Under the pieces are notes generated by a model that saw nothing but the letters and a program-made list of their open reading frames with translations, did not search any database and was not told the origin of the DNA. DNA of 64,000 nt, from positions 18,431 through 82,430 of the forward strand of contig DVKT01000051.1 of NCBI GenBank assembly GCA_018715885.1. Reading direction: 5' to 3'. The translations under genes and the position numbers were made by a program. This stretch comes from Caccoplasma intestinavium. Lineage in GTDB: Bacteria; Bacteroidota; Bacteroidia; Bacteroidales; UBA11471. Below are positions 8,676 to 17,317 of the stretch, in pieces; the first letter of the stretch is position 1, and every line of letters starts with the position of its first letter.

Positions 8676-10261
8676 CGTCCATCTGAAATTTCCGTATCGG
8701 AAAATCGGCAATCGATATACTCGGGCAAAACCGACAATTCGCCATCCAACCGTACCGCAGGTTTTCCACCGGGAAGGCAGAAAGAAACCCGGTCGAACCG
8801 GATACGGCGTGCATCGGTCAGCGCAAGGATCGAATCGGAACCATACACGATCATATCTCGAAATGTCATGCCGTCGACATCTTGCAGTGTCATCAACTGG
8901 TTGCAATAGGCATCGATCCTCTCGATCGTAACGTCGGAAACCGGCACTTCGGGAATACCTACGGCCTTAACCAAACGATTGCACTGCTCCACGATAATAT
9001 CCCGCGCCATAATATTTCTGTAAAATGGTGTAAGGGGTGTCATCTCCCGTGCCGGCAAACGCACAGCCAAATCACCGACATAGGTGCGGCTACCGAGCAT
9101 ATCCCACACAAAAGGTTGTCCGCACGACGACATACGTACACGTTCGTAAAGGAGATTTTCCCCACCACCGCCTCTGTTACGGCGTGTTTTGAAGCGCAAT
9201 CCCGTATCGGTACCGTCGAAAACACAATCGTGTACATATACGTTTCTTATCACACCGGCAGTCTCGCTACCGCAGGTAATAGCACCATGCCCCTTTTGTG
9301 CCAAACAATAGCGAATGACAATATTTTCGGTGGGCCTATTTACCCGTAACCCGTCTTCGCAACGTCCGGCTTTCAATGTAAAGCAGTCATCACCACAACT
9401 CAACGTACAATATTCTATCAACACATTCCGAGATGATTCGATGTCGATGCCATCTCCGCGAGGAATCTTTTCGGAACGTACCGTGATACCCCGTATCACG
9501 ACACCGTCGCAATAAACGGGTACGACATTCCAAAACGGCGTATTCTCGAATGTAACACCCTCGACATAGACCTGCCGACAACGAATAGGCGAAAAGAACA
9601 TGGGCAGGAACACTCCTCCGTCCTTCCTCCCATCGTAAACACGACTCTCTACCGGAGAAGAAGCATCGATGAGATTTTCGATGACATTGCCGCGCATCTG
9701 ACGTTTCTGTATCTCGCAATCCCGGGCAGGGCCTACCAATTTCCCTTTACCGGTAAGAGCGATATTTTCCTGTCCGTCGGCATATACCAAAGCGCCCAAA
9801 GAATAGACCTCCACGCCCTCCTGACGGGTAAAAACAGCGGGCTGATAATCGGCCACAACACCCGAAAAATGCAGTTCGGCCCCCTCGGACAGGTGCAAAT
9901 TCACATCACTTAAAAGGACAATGCGACCGGTCAACCAAATACCGGAAGGAACGATTACCATACCGCCGCCTCTCTCATGCACATCTCTTATCGCCCGATT
10001 TATAGCTTCTGTCACCTTTTCACCGGAGACGGCTCCGTAATCGGCGATAGAAACCGCAAAATCGGGAAAAACACTCTTTTCCATATCGGGAAAATCAAAC
10101 GGAGCCGACACCGGAGCTATCGTATCGGGTAAAACATGCGCACCCACTTCTCCTTTTTCGGGGACTGCCGCTTGCCAATGTACTGTCTCTCGACAAGCAG
10201 AAGACAATAACAATATAAGCGACAAAAAAATATACTCTTTCGGGGAAAAAGATTTTTTCAT
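8672..10261 (-). CDS. GH28 polygalacturonase-like lipoprotein
   Basis: This 529-residue protein has a lipoprotein signal (LLLSSAC, Cys at about residue 23) and a right-handed beta-helix of glycoside hydrolase family 28. The GH28 signature residues are visible in order: NTPFWNV (about 240), GDGIDIES (about 270), SCGDDCFTLKAG (about 292), GHGAITCGSE (about 322) and RFKTRRNRGGG (about 353, the RIK-like motif). It should cleave pectin-type galacturonans or related sugars at the cell surface or in the periplasm. No SusCD pair is next to it. A minus-strand TATATTTG element (10281-10288) lies just upstream. Confidence 0.92.
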   Translation of the reverse strand: MKKSFSPKEYIFLSLILLLSSACRETVHWQAAVPEKGEVGAHVLPDTIAPVSAPFDFPDMEKSVFPDFAVSIADYGAVSGEKVTEAINRAIRDVHERGGGMVIVPSGIWLTGRIVLLSDVNLHLSEGAELHFSGVVADYQPAVFTRQEGVEVYSLGALVYADGQENIALTGKGKLVGPARDCEIQKRQMRGNVIENLIDASSPVESRVYDGRKDGGVFLPMFFSPIRCRQVYVEGVTFENTPFWNVVPVYCDGVVIRGITVRSEKIPRGDGIDIESSRNVLIEYCTLSCGDDCFTLKAGRCEDGLRVNRPTENIVIRYCLAQKGHGAITCGSETAGVIRNVYVHDCVFDGTDTGLRFKTRRNRGGGGENLLYERVRMSSCGQPFVWDMLGSRTYVGDLAVRLPAREMTPLTPFYRNIMARDIIVEQCNRLVKAVGIPEVPVSDVTIERIDAYCNQLMTLQDVDGMTFRDMIVYGSDSILALTDARRIRFDRVSFCLPGGKPAVRLDGELSVLPEYIDCRFSDTEISDGR

Positions 10262-10280
10262 AATCTTTATTTGAACGTTT

Positions 10281-10288
10281 CAAATATA
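10281..10288 (-). promoter_or_regulatory. -7 promoter element for the GH28/exonuclease operon
   Basis: Minus strand TATATTTG lies 19 bases before the GH28 ATG at 10261. The leader would be short. This 133-base gap also holds the divergent nitroreductase promoter. Confidence 0.45.
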
Positions 10289-10332
10289 TGCAAATATTTT
10301 AAGAGGGCACTTCGATTTCGACCAATTATTGC

Positions 10333-10340
10333 TATTTTTG
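10333..10340 (+). promoter_or_regulatory. -7 promoter element for the nitroreductase operon
   Basis: TATTTTTG matches TAnnTTTG and lies 54 bases before the nitroreductase ATG at 10395. Confidence 0.45.
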
Positions 10341-10394
10341 TAAAGTTATTCCCGTATGGTATCATACCGGAACGGTTTCATAAACAATCACTAT

Positions 10395-10922
10395 ATGAAA
10401 GACTTTCACGAATTGCTACGATTGCGCCGAAGCACGCGCAAATTTACCGAACAAGAAATAGCTTCCGACGACGTAAAAACCATCATGGAAGCCGCACTCA
10501 TGGCTCCCTCATCGAAACGATCGCTATCTTGGGAATTTGTTCTGGTCGAAGATGCAGAAAAACTCGAACGGCTCTCGGTCTGCAAAGACAACGGCGCGAA
10601 ACTGATAGCCGGTGCCAAACTTGCGGTCGTAGTCTTAGGCGACCCGATGAAAAGCGATGTATGGATAGAAGACGCTTCCATTGCCGCTACACTCATACAA
10701 CTGCAAGCCGAAGAACTGGGACTGGGTAGCTGCTGGGTGCAGGTACGCGGCCGTTATGGTGAAAACGGCGAATCGGCCGAAGATTTCGTACGGGAACTAT
10801 TGAACATTCCTCTGCCTATGCAAGTACTGGCCATTATCGCCTTAGGACACAAAGCCGAAACAAAAACGCCTTTCGATCCCGAAAAAGCTGCTTGGGAAAA
10901 AGTTCACATCGGCCAATGGTAA
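10395..10922 (+). CDS. Nitroreductase-family flavoprotein
   Basis: The start ATG at 10395 gives a 175-residue protein beginning MKDFHELLRLRRSTRKFTEQ, the classic FMN-binding RRSxRxF signature of nitroreductases. A second FMN region is MAAPSSKRSLSW-like (written MAPSSKRS, about 40-47), and LGLGSCWVQVRGR (about 112-124) is the usual loop. The family uses NAD(P)H to reduce nitro or quinone compounds, or acts in cofactor metabolism; the substrate is not readable. It is the first gene of a four-gene operon. Its stop overlaps the start of the DUF2520 gene. Confidence 0.9.
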   Translation: MKDFHELLRLRRSTRKFTEQEIASDDVKTIMEAALMAPSSKRSLSWEFVLVEDAEKLERLSVCKDNGAKLIAGAKLAVVVLGDPMKSDVWIEDASIAATLIQLQAEELGLGSCWVQVRGRYGENGESAEDFVRELLNIPLPMQVLAIIALGHKAETKTPFDPEKAAWEKVHIGQW

Positions 10923-11728
10923 AAGAGACAAAACAACGTATCGTTTTTATCGGGGCCGGCAATTTGGCGACCCATCTGTCTATGGCTTTGCAACAAGCCG
11001 GATACGACGTCGCGCAAGTTTACAGCCGCACCGAAGATTCGGCTCAACGACTTGCCGGGAAATTGAAGTGCGGCATGACTACCCGCATAGAGGAATTGTA
11101 CAATGACGCCGACATATACATATTCTCGGTGAGCGACTCGGCCCTCGAAAAGCTCATAGATAAAGTTCCGAGATGCGAAGAGGCTCTTTACCTGCACACG
11201 GCCGGTAGCATACCGATGTCGGTATTTTCGGGAAAATGCCGACGGTACGGAGTTCTCTATCCATTACAAACATTCAGCAAAAACAGAGACGTACAATTCG
11301 ACGAAATACCTATTTTCATCGAAGGTTCATCTCCTGAAACAACAGCCACACTGCAAAAAATCGGGAGAGAGATATCGGGACAAGTTCTTGAAGCGACTTC
11401 GGAACAACGCAGACATCTACATTTGGCTGCCGTATTTGCCTGCAACTTCACCAACCATCTCTACGCCATCGCCGCCGAACTGCTCGAAAAACAACATCTG
11501 CCTTTCGATACACTCCGCCCGCTCATACGCGAAACGGCGGCAAAAATAGAATCTCTTACGCCTATCGATGCGCAAACAGGCCCGGCTATACGATACGACC
11601 GTAACGTCATGCAAAGACATATCGACCTTCTCGACGATAACGACGAAAAAGAAATATATCGGCTGTTAAGCAGGCATATACACGCATTTGCCGACACACC
11701 ACCTACACAATCTACCACTCATGAGTAA
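10916..11728 (+). CDS. Rossmann-like and DUF2520 domain protein
   Basis: This 270-residue protein starts at ATG 10916, overlapping the nitroreductase stop. An N-terminal Rossmann fold has the dinucleotide loop VFIGAGNLATHLSMAL (about residues 9-24), with the GxGxxA pattern of F420/NADP oxidoreductase-like proteins. The C-terminal DUF2520 helical domain (about 130-255) contains HLAAVFACNFTNHLYAIA. The layout resembles pyrroline-5-carboxylate reductase or ketopantoate-reductase-like enzymes, but the activity is unassigned. It overlaps the following kdsC by 8 bases. Confidence 0.87.
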   Translation: MVKETKQRIVFIGAGNLATHLSMALQQAGYDVAQVYSRTEDSAQRLAGKLKCGMTTRIEELYNDADIYIFSVSDSALEKLIDKVPRCEEALYLHTAGSIPMSVFSGKCRRYGVLYPLQTFSKNRDVQFDEIPIFIEGSSPETTATLQKIGREISGQVLEATSEQRRHLHLAAVFACNFTNHLYAIAAELLEKQHLPFDTLRPLIRETAAKIESLTPIDAQTGPAIRYDRNVMQRHIDLLDDNDEKEIYRLLSRHIHAFADTPPTQSTTHE

Positions 11729-12242
11729 AATAGATTACGATCTCACCCGTATAAAGGGATTTGCTTTCGACGTCGACGGAGTACTGTCGGCAGAAACTAT
11801 ACCCTTGCACCCCAACGGAGAACCGTGCCGTACGGTAAACATCAAAGACGGGTATGCCATACAACTCGCCATACGCAAAGGTTTTAAAATCGCCATCATT
11901 ACCGGCGGCCGTACCGAGTCGGTTCGTAAACGATTCGAAGGCCTCGGAGTACAGCACATCTTTATGGGTGCAAGCATCAAAACCCAATCGTTTGAAAAGT
12001 GGACGCAAGAAACCGGATTGAAACGGGAAGAAATCCTATACATGGGCGACGACATTCCCGACTATGAGGTCATGCAATTGGTCGGGCTTCCCTGCTGCCC
12101 GGCCGATGCCGTACCCGAAATAAAATCGGTCGCCACTTACATTTCTCCCCATAAGGGAGGTTACGGCTGCGGCCGCGATGTGATAGAACAAGTCATGAAA
12201 GCCCAGAGAAAGTGGTTCGGCGAAGAAGCTTTCGGCTGGTAA
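11721..12242 (+). CDS. kdsC: 3-deoxy-D-manno-octulosonate 8-phosphate phosphatase (KdsC-type HAD)
   Basis: The start ATG at 11721 gives 173 residues, the normal KdsC length. HAD motif I is AFDVDGVLS (residues 14-22), motif II AIITGG (about 60-65), and the acidic motif GDDIPDYEVM (about 112-121). There is no cap domain, as expected for the tetrameric C0 KdsC type. It releases phosphate from KDO-8-P in lipopolysaccharide core synthesis. The position between DUF2520 and maf genes is one I recall from other Bacteroidales. The start lies inside the upstream gene. Confidence 0.9.
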   Translation: MSKIDYDLTRIKGFAFDVDGVLSAETIPLHPNGEPCRTVNIKDGYAIQLAIRKGFKIAIITGGRTESVRKRFEGLGVQHIFMGASIKTQSFEKWTQETGLKREEILYMGDDIPDYEVMQLVGLPCCPADAVPEIKSVATYISPHKGGYGCGRDVIEQVMKAQRKWFGEEAFGW

Positions 12243-12254
12243 AAACCAACAGAC

Positions 12255-12833
12255 ATGGATTTTTTGAAAAACTACGACATTGTACTGGCTAGTAATTCTC
12301 CCCGCCGGAAAGAGTTATTGGCGGGACTGGATATTTCTTATCGGGTAAGTGTACTGCCCGATATAGACGAGAGTTACCCCGAAACTCTGCAAGGAGAGGA
12401 AATTCCGCTCTATATTGCCAAGAAAAAGGCCGAGGCATATAAAAAACAGTTAACCGACCGCACCCTACTCATCACAGCCGACACTATTGTATGGCTCGAC
12501 GGTCGCGTGTATGGAAAACCTCTCGACAAAACCGACGCACGAGCCATGTTACATGCCCTCTCGGGAAAAACGCATACGGTGATAACCGGCGTCAGTATCA
12601 CCACCATCGACAAAGAGGTCTCTTTTGCGACATCTACCGAAGTTTCGTTTGCATTGCTTACCGAGGAAGAAATCGATTATTATGTCGAAAAATATTCACC
12701 GCTCGACAAGGCCGGAGCTTACGGCATACAAGAATGGATAGGGTATGTAGGGGTTACCGGCCTACGCGGCTCGTACTACAATGTCATGGGGTTGCCCATA
12801 CAAAGGCTCTATCAGGAATTGAAAAAATTCTGA
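12255..12833 (+). CDS. maf: Maf-like nucleoside-triphosphate pyrophosphatase
   Basis: This 192-residue protein begins with the Maf signature LASNSPRRKELLAGL (residues 11-25). ADTIVWLDG (about 76-84) and the C-terminal GAYGIQEWIG and YYNVMGLP also fit. Maf proteins hydrolyse non-canonical or excess dTTP/UTP-like nucleotides and are linked to division arrest. It follows kdsC by 12 bases and ends the operon, converging with the ATP-grasp-like gene after 18 bases. Confidence 0.93.
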   Translation: MDFLKNYDIVLASNSPRRKELLAGLDISYRVSVLPDIDESYPETLQGEEIPLYIAKKKAEAYKKQLTDRTLLITADTIVWLDGRVYGKPLDKTDARAMLHALSGKTHTVITGVSITTIDKEVSFATSTEVSFALLTEEEIDYYVEKYSPLDKAGAYGIQEWIGYVGVTGLRGSYYNVMGLPIQRLYQELKKF

Positions 12834-12851
12834 CGGAACGGTTTTCCACTG

Positions 12852-14033
12852 CTATACAGAATATATCTCGACAGAAGCCCTATAATGCGTATCGGGCAGA
12901 ATCGGATTCAGAGCCAGATAACCGCTCTTTATTTTTTGCTGGTCGATACGAAGGGGATTTTCAAATTGCCGGCGACAATGATCGTCCATAAGTTGCTCCG
13001 CGTCGGAAAAATACTCCACGCGATAAACACCATTGCTTCCCTCCGCCACGTAACGATCATAAAACATACGGGATACCATACCCATATTCATACGCAGATT
13101 TATCTCCACGCACGGGTGCAAAGCAAATGCGCCGGAGCGACGGTATATCATCATATCAACCCCGAAATATCCCTGATATAACGAAACTATATAGCGAGTG
13201 AAAAATCGCTCCAAACACTCGCGTACCCGATACAAATCATCGACAGGGAGATAGGAAGATACATGTTTCTCGATTTCATCGTCAGATAATAAACAATTCC
13301 CTTTATATGCTCCGCGCTCATCGGTCGAAAACCAAGAGTAGCCCGAAAAAACGACCCGATTGCCATCTGAAAGGAATTCCATCGCCATATCGGCCTCTTT
13401 CTCGAAATATGGTTCACAAACGACCTCTCCCTGACGGCGGAGCACCCCTTGTACCCATCGGCCTACCGCCAGATCATACGTTCCATAAGTCCGGCACAAG
13501 CCTTTCCCACTGCCCGACCACGGCGCTTTGAGCATAGCCCTAAGATGAGTTGTAACAAAATCATGCACTCGTCCCTCGTCCCGAAACGAAACAGGAATCT
13601 CGTAGGGAACATCTACTCCTTCGCTCTTCAAAAAGGAAAGGACTTCTCGGGTGCGTATGCGATGCGCCCACACACGTTGTAAATCCAGTAATTCTGCACG
13701 TGGAAGTAATTCGGCATCAGCTCCGTGTCGGAGAAAGCGGTGGACAATTTCGGGACTCCACCCCCACGGCCGGTAAGCCGAAACATCATCGGGCAACGAG
13801 GCAATGGAACAAACACGACATTTTTTTCCCAACGATTCCAAGACAGGTATCAACGAATCGCCATAACCGAGAGATGGCAAACAGATAATATTCTCTCCTT
13901 CAGTGGCATACCATAGCGGCAAAGTAGATAAATCCCGGGCTATCGTTCGTGCCAACGGCGGCGGCGTATAATTTTTTCCACCATTAGCCAACGCCAAATC
14001 ATTCTCGGGATTGAAAAGATAGAGAACCGACAT
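12852..14033 (-). CDS. Uncharacterised ATP-grasp-like protein
   Basis: The start ATG at 14031-14033 gives 393 residues (MSVLYLFNPENDLALANG). No annotated function is recognised. Three features fit an ATP-grasp ligase: a glycine-rich loop KAPWSGSGKGL (residues 169-179), a second strand-loop CEPYFEKEADMAMEF (206-220), and the late metal-binding segment VEINLRMNMG (309-318) preceded by GVDMMI (291-296). The N-terminal about 130 residues would be the pre-ATP-grasp domain. The family would join an acid to an amine or thiol with ATP. The start overlaps the stop of the upstream tandem-domain gene as ATGA, which suggests joint expression. Confidence 0.7.
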   Translation of the reverse strand: MSVLYLFNPENDLALANGGKNYTPPPLARTIARDLSTLPLWYATEGENIICLPSLGYGDSLIPVLESLGKKCRVCSIASLPDDVSAYRPWGWSPEIVHRFLRHGADAELLPRAELLDLQRVWAHRIRTREVLSFLKSEGVDVPYEIPVSFRDEGRVHDFVTTHLRAMLKAPWSGSGKGLCRTYGTYDLAVGRWVQGVLRRQGEVVCEPYFEKEADMAMEFLSDGNRVVFSGYSWFSTDERGAYKGNCLLSDDEIEKHVSSYLPVDDLYRVRECLERFFTRYIVSLYQGYFGVDMMIYRRSGAFALHPCVEINLRMNMGMVSRMFYDRYVAEGSNGVYRVEYFSDAEQLMDDHCRRQFENPLRIDQQKIKSGYLALNPILPDTHYRASVEIYSV

Positions 14034-14854
14034 CAACCAAGAGAAAATATAACATGCCAGAAAGAGAGGGGCAGAGCGATATTGGGAACATCTACGGCAT
14101 CGCAAAACAACGGAGCTATATCTCTATCGGTAAAACCGGCAATGCCACAACCGATACGCGTTACCAAAAAGCGATACTCGGTATGGGTACGGGCAAAAGA
14201 GATAAATTCATCGACATACGGTTTTATCATCTCCACACTCGCCCGCATGGTAGGTATGGCATAGGTCTTCCCGGTAAGTCCGCGGCCTATGCCCCATTCG
14301 GCCCCGAACCTTTTATTTGCGATAAATGCGGCTCCTCCGTAATGTCTTCCCGACAAATTACTACCGAAAACGAAAATTTCATTCTCTTCCAACGTCTCGA
14401 TATGATCGGCAGCAATACGGTCCGGCGGTATATGCGGCACATATAAACCCTTACGTTGCAAAACTTCCCAAAACGAAGCCGGTAAAGTAACATGCTCCAT
14501 TCCGACAGCAACGGCAAACAATGGAGCGATATCTTCATCGGTAAAACCGGCGATACCGCAACCGATACGGGTTACAAAAAAACGGTACTCGGTATGGGAA
14601 CGAGCAAAAGACAAAAATGCCTCGATATGCGGTTTTACCATGTCTATACCCGCCCGTACCACAGGAATGGCATAAGTCGACCCTTTCAAACCCTCTGAAA
14701 CACCTCCCGCTTCGAATTTATCATAGGCAACTCGGGCGGCATCTCCGAAATGGACACCCATAAGACTGGAACCGAAGACGAATATTTCTCTTTCTCCGAG
14801 CCGTTCTATTTTCTCAGGTGTTACGCGACTTGCAGGAACTGTGTTTATCGACAT
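14033..14854 (-). CDS. Tandem A1S_2505-like domain protein
   Basis: This 273-residue protein consists of two near-copies of one domain, residues about 24-129 and 160-266. Both contain EIFVFGS, TYAIP, an HTEYRF.VTRIGCGIAGFT stretch and DIAPLF. The pattern matches single-domain proteins I recall as the A1S_2505 phage non-structural family, which is also common in Bacteroidales. Copy 2 keeps FGSNLSGRH and GGAA, while copy 1 reads FGSSLMGVH and GDAA, so copy 1 may have lost ligand contacts. The glycine-rich loops suggest nucleotide or ADP-ribose binding, but that is inference. It is the first gene of a two-gene operon with the ATP-grasp-like protein. Confidence 0.75.
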   Translation of the reverse strand: MSINTVPASRVTPEKIERLGEREIFVFGSSLMGVHFGDAARVAYDKFEAGGVSEGLKGSTYAIPVVRAGIDMVKPHIEAFLSFARSHTEYRFFVTRIGCGIAGFTDEDIAPLFAVAVGMEHVTLPASFWEVLQRKGLYVPHIPPDRIAADHIETLEENEIFVFGSNLSGRHYGGAAFIANKRFGAEWGIGRGLTGKTYAIPTMRASVEMIKPYVDEFISFARTHTEYRFLVTRIGCGIAGFTDRDIAPLFCDAVDVPNIALPLSFWHVIFSLG

Positions 14855-14868
14855 AATTTTTTCAAGAA

Positions 14869-14899
14869 GAAGAAAGCGAGTGAAACACCCGCCTTCTTC
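14869..14899 (-). terminator. Hairpin between the stress-protein gene and the tandem-domain gene
   Basis: Arms 14869-14882 and 14886-14899 pair with three mismatches around a three-base loop. The minus-strand product ends in TTCTTC then TTGAAAAAA. It sits 9 bases beyond the stop of the universal stress gene and upstream of the tandem-domain ATG. Confidence 0.45.
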
Positions 14900-14907
14900 A
14901 TTTAATT

Positions 14908-16047
14908 TTATACATTACCACTGGCCGGAATAACCAATAATGGCGTATCGGAATGGAATATCATCTTATGTGCCAATCCCGGATTGAAAAGCCGGGCGAA
15001 AACATTACGCCGTCGTGTGGTCATGGCCAAAAGGTCGACTTTTTCTTTTTCAACGAAAGATTCGAGTTCGTCGAGCAAATCGTCTTCTTTCTTTATCAAA
15101 GAACAAGAGACCTCATAACCCGCATAATGTTTTTCGAGATAATCTTTCATTCCGGACAACCGGACATCGTCCCACACATCTTTCTGCGACTGGATATGTA
15201 CAAAATGCACACTGAAACGGAACGCGGCAAAAAGACGCATAAAGGTATCTACCGCCAACAAATCCTGCTGGTCGAAATTGGTGAAAAAGGCTATGCTTTT
15301 TACGTTTTCAAATCCCACGAACGGCACATTTTCGGGAATTGCCAAAACCGGTACGCATGCCGATTCAAAAACTTCGGCCGTAACGCTCCCTATCAGATCG
15401 CTCTCTTTACGACCTTTCCCCCGAGTACCCATAACGATAAGCAATGGTCGATTGATCTTGGCATACCGGTAAATTTCGTCTTCGGGAATACCGTCTTTCC
15501 ATACCGGCTCTACCTCCACATCGGGCAGACGCCCCAACTTCACTTCTTTATTAAGGGCTTCGAGCAATTTCTTCATATCCTGCTCGGCCTGACGACGTAT
15601 CTCCTTATACATTTCCATATCGTTGTCATTGACAGCTTCGATGGAAAATACACTCGTCGCCGAGAGCATACTCATGAAATCAGGTATCAGATAAGTATGC
15701 AACAAAACAACTTTCGCTTTAAGCGAACCGGCCACCGTAAACGCCGTGCGGCAGGCCTTTATAGAATAATCGGAGAAATCGACAGGAACCAATATCTGAT
15801 TCTCTCGATTCTCCGATGTCTTGTTCTGCAACAAATCTTCAAAAACAGGGCTGTTTTCAAGTATTTTAAGGGCAAGCGGCAGATCGTTTTCCCGAATACG
15901 AATCCGTACCCCCGATGATACAACCGGCTGTATCAGATTGACATTCTGTATGGCGACAGGAATACCCTCATTCTCCAATATACCTTTGATGATCTGAGCT
16001 TTCTCGTAGGTATATATCGCTACTGTTATTAATCTGTCTTCACTCAT
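14908..16047 (-). CDS. DUF2007 plus double universal-stress-protein
   Basis: This 379-residue protein has three parts. An N-terminal PII-like DUF2007 domain (about 5-65) contains TYEKAQIIKGILENEGIP. USP domain 1 (about 85-240) runs from ILVPVDFSDYS to VMGTRGKGRKESDLIGSVT, matching the ATP-binding G2xG9G(S/T) pattern. USP domain 2 (about 250-375) runs from SIAFFTNFDQQD to MTTRRRNVFARLFNPGLAHK, a weaker ATP-binding match. Such proteins usually bind ATP or AMP and act in stress survival. The DUF2007 fusion suggests sensing of a small ligand, which is inference. Its neighbours are not clearly related. Confidence 0.9.
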   Translation of the reverse strand: MSEDRLITVAIYTYEKAQIIKGILENEGIPVAIQNVNLIQPVVSSGVRIRIRENDLPLALKILENSPVFEDLLQNKTSENRENQILVPVDFSDYSIKACRTAFTVAGSLKAKVVLLHTYLIPDFMSMLSATSVFSIEAVNDNDMEMYKEIRRQAEQDMKKLLEALNKEVKLGRLPDVEVEPVWKDGIPEDEIYRYAKINRPLLIVMGTRGKGRKESDLIGSVTAEVFESACVPVLAIPENVPFVGFENVKSIAFFTNFDQQDLLAVDTFMRLFAAFRFSVHFVHIQSQKDVWDDVRLSGMKDYLEKHYAGYEVSCSLIKKEDDLLDELESFVEKEKVDLLAMTTRRRNVFARLFNPGLAHKMIFHSDTPLLVIPASGNV

Positions 16048-16148
16048 AATTGTAAGGATTTTAATATTAAACCTTTACCGTACAAACAGAAACAAACAGG
16101 GGTATATTTCTGTTCAAAATAGAATACGGAAACGATTCCGCCGAATAT

Positions 16149-16403
16149 TTATGCATTCTCTTCTTCCAGAATTTTCATGGCCATATCGTAGATTGTCGTA
16201 TTATCGAGAACTACAATACCTCCGTCGGGCCCGGGTTCGATATGCAAGCCGCAATTCTTACCGAACTCATAGTTATTGCCGCCGAAATAATTACGCACGG
16301 TCTGAACGGTTACATTCAATTCATCGGCGATTCTGTGAATGGAGCCGTCGGGTAAACTATCTTTGATACGACGAAGTTCATTAAAAGTGATTGTCTTTGT
16401 CAT
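16149..16403 (-). CDS. Small HTH DNA-binding protein
   Basis: This 84-residue protein has an N-terminal helix-turn-helix (about residues 18-40: SIHRIADELNVTVQTVRNYF), followed by a short strand region NCGLHIEPGPDGGIVVLDN and a C-terminal helix YDMAMKILEEENA. This form is widespread in Bacteroidales as a small DNA-binding protein of unknown targets. It stands alone, with 101 bases before the stress gene and a 178-base AT-rich gap upstream in which I see no full -7 consensus. Confidence 0.75.
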   Translation of the reverse strand: MTKTITFNELRRIKDSLPDGSIHRIADELNVTVQTVRNYFGGNNYEFGKNCGLHIEPGPDGGIVVLDNTTIYDMAMKILEEENA

Positions 16404-16581
16404 GGCTATAAAATTTAAGGGGTTAAACTCTTCTTATTTGTTTCTGGCAATAAATATAATTTTAATATTCGGGAAAAGCAAATAAATCGGAGTTTTTTTA
16501 CGTCTAAATTAATGATCGGCTTTATAAGTATTTATCTTATATATGATTAAGCAAACCATATACAATCTGTGCACTTAAAGA

Positions 16582-17262
16582 TCAATGGAACGAGAATTTC
16601 AATATCGGCGCCATGAGTAGAATAAAGAGAAACGTTACGTACACAACCGCCGTTATTATCCCTACCAAACGACATCCAGAATAGGGAGACGGAATATCGC
16701 CAAAGAAAAAAGGTCGCATTTTCTTATATAAGAAAAAACCACTCCACCCCATAAGGGTTCCCCATAATAGTCCGGCCAAAATATCTCCGGGATAATGAAC
16801 ACCCAAATACATGCGGGAATAGCACGTGAGCAAGGCCCACAGAACAGCTGTTGCCGCATAAAGTTTATTCCTGAAAATCAATGCCGTGTACACGACGATA
16901 CCGGCAGCATTGGCCGCATGGCTCGAAAAGAAGCCGAACATTCCACCCCGATAACCGTTCACGATCGTTACCATCGAAGAAAAATCGGGATCGCGAGCCG
17001 GACGGTAACGTTCAAAAAAAGGTTTACAGACCGATGACGAGAACTGGTCACATAAAAGGGCTACCAACCCCGCCACCAAAACAAACCATACTCCCTCTCG
17101 CCACCCTCCGCAGCGGAAAGCCACGTATATCATAGAAAGAATGAGCGGAATCCATACCAACTTCCCGGTATAAATCCACATCACCTGATCCCAATACAGC
17201 GTATGTCCCTGATTGAAAAACAATAACAGGGAACGATCCAATTCCAATAACGTGTCGAGCAT
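16582..17262 (-). CDS. PAP2-family membrane phosphatase
   Basis: The ATG at 17260-17262 gives 226 residues (MLDTLLELDRSLLLFFNQG); a TTG nine bases upstream is less likely. Five or six membrane helices are visible. The acid-phosphatase motifs are KPFFERYRP (KX6RP, about 84-92), FFSSHAAN (about 115-122) and SRMYLGVHYPGD (about 152-163). The family dephosphorylates lipid pyrophosphates such as undecaprenyl-PP or phosphatidylglycerol-phosphate, or lipid A. It lies 55 bases downstream of batE on the same strand and may be the last gene of that operon. Confidence 0.9.
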   Translation of the reverse strand: MLDTLLELDRSLLLFFNQGHTLYWDQVMWIYTGKLVWIPLILSMIYVAFRCGGWREGVWFVLVAGLVALLCDQFSSSVCKPFFERYRPARDPDFSSMVTIVNGYRGGMFGFFSSHAANAAGIVVYTALIFRNKLYAATAVLWALLTCYSRMYLGVHYPGDILAGLLWGTLMGWSGFFLYKKMRPFFFGDIPSPYSGCRLVGIITAVVYVTFLFILLMAPILKFSFH

Positions 17263-17317
17263 AATGGACAAAGATAACCCTTTTATCCATTATGCACAAG
17301 ATATGTTAAGACTTTAC

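Noticed and set aside
14033..14854. Phage remnant because of the A1S_2505 family name
   Set aside because: No phage genes adjoin it and the same family is common in chromosomes; base composition looks like the neighbours.
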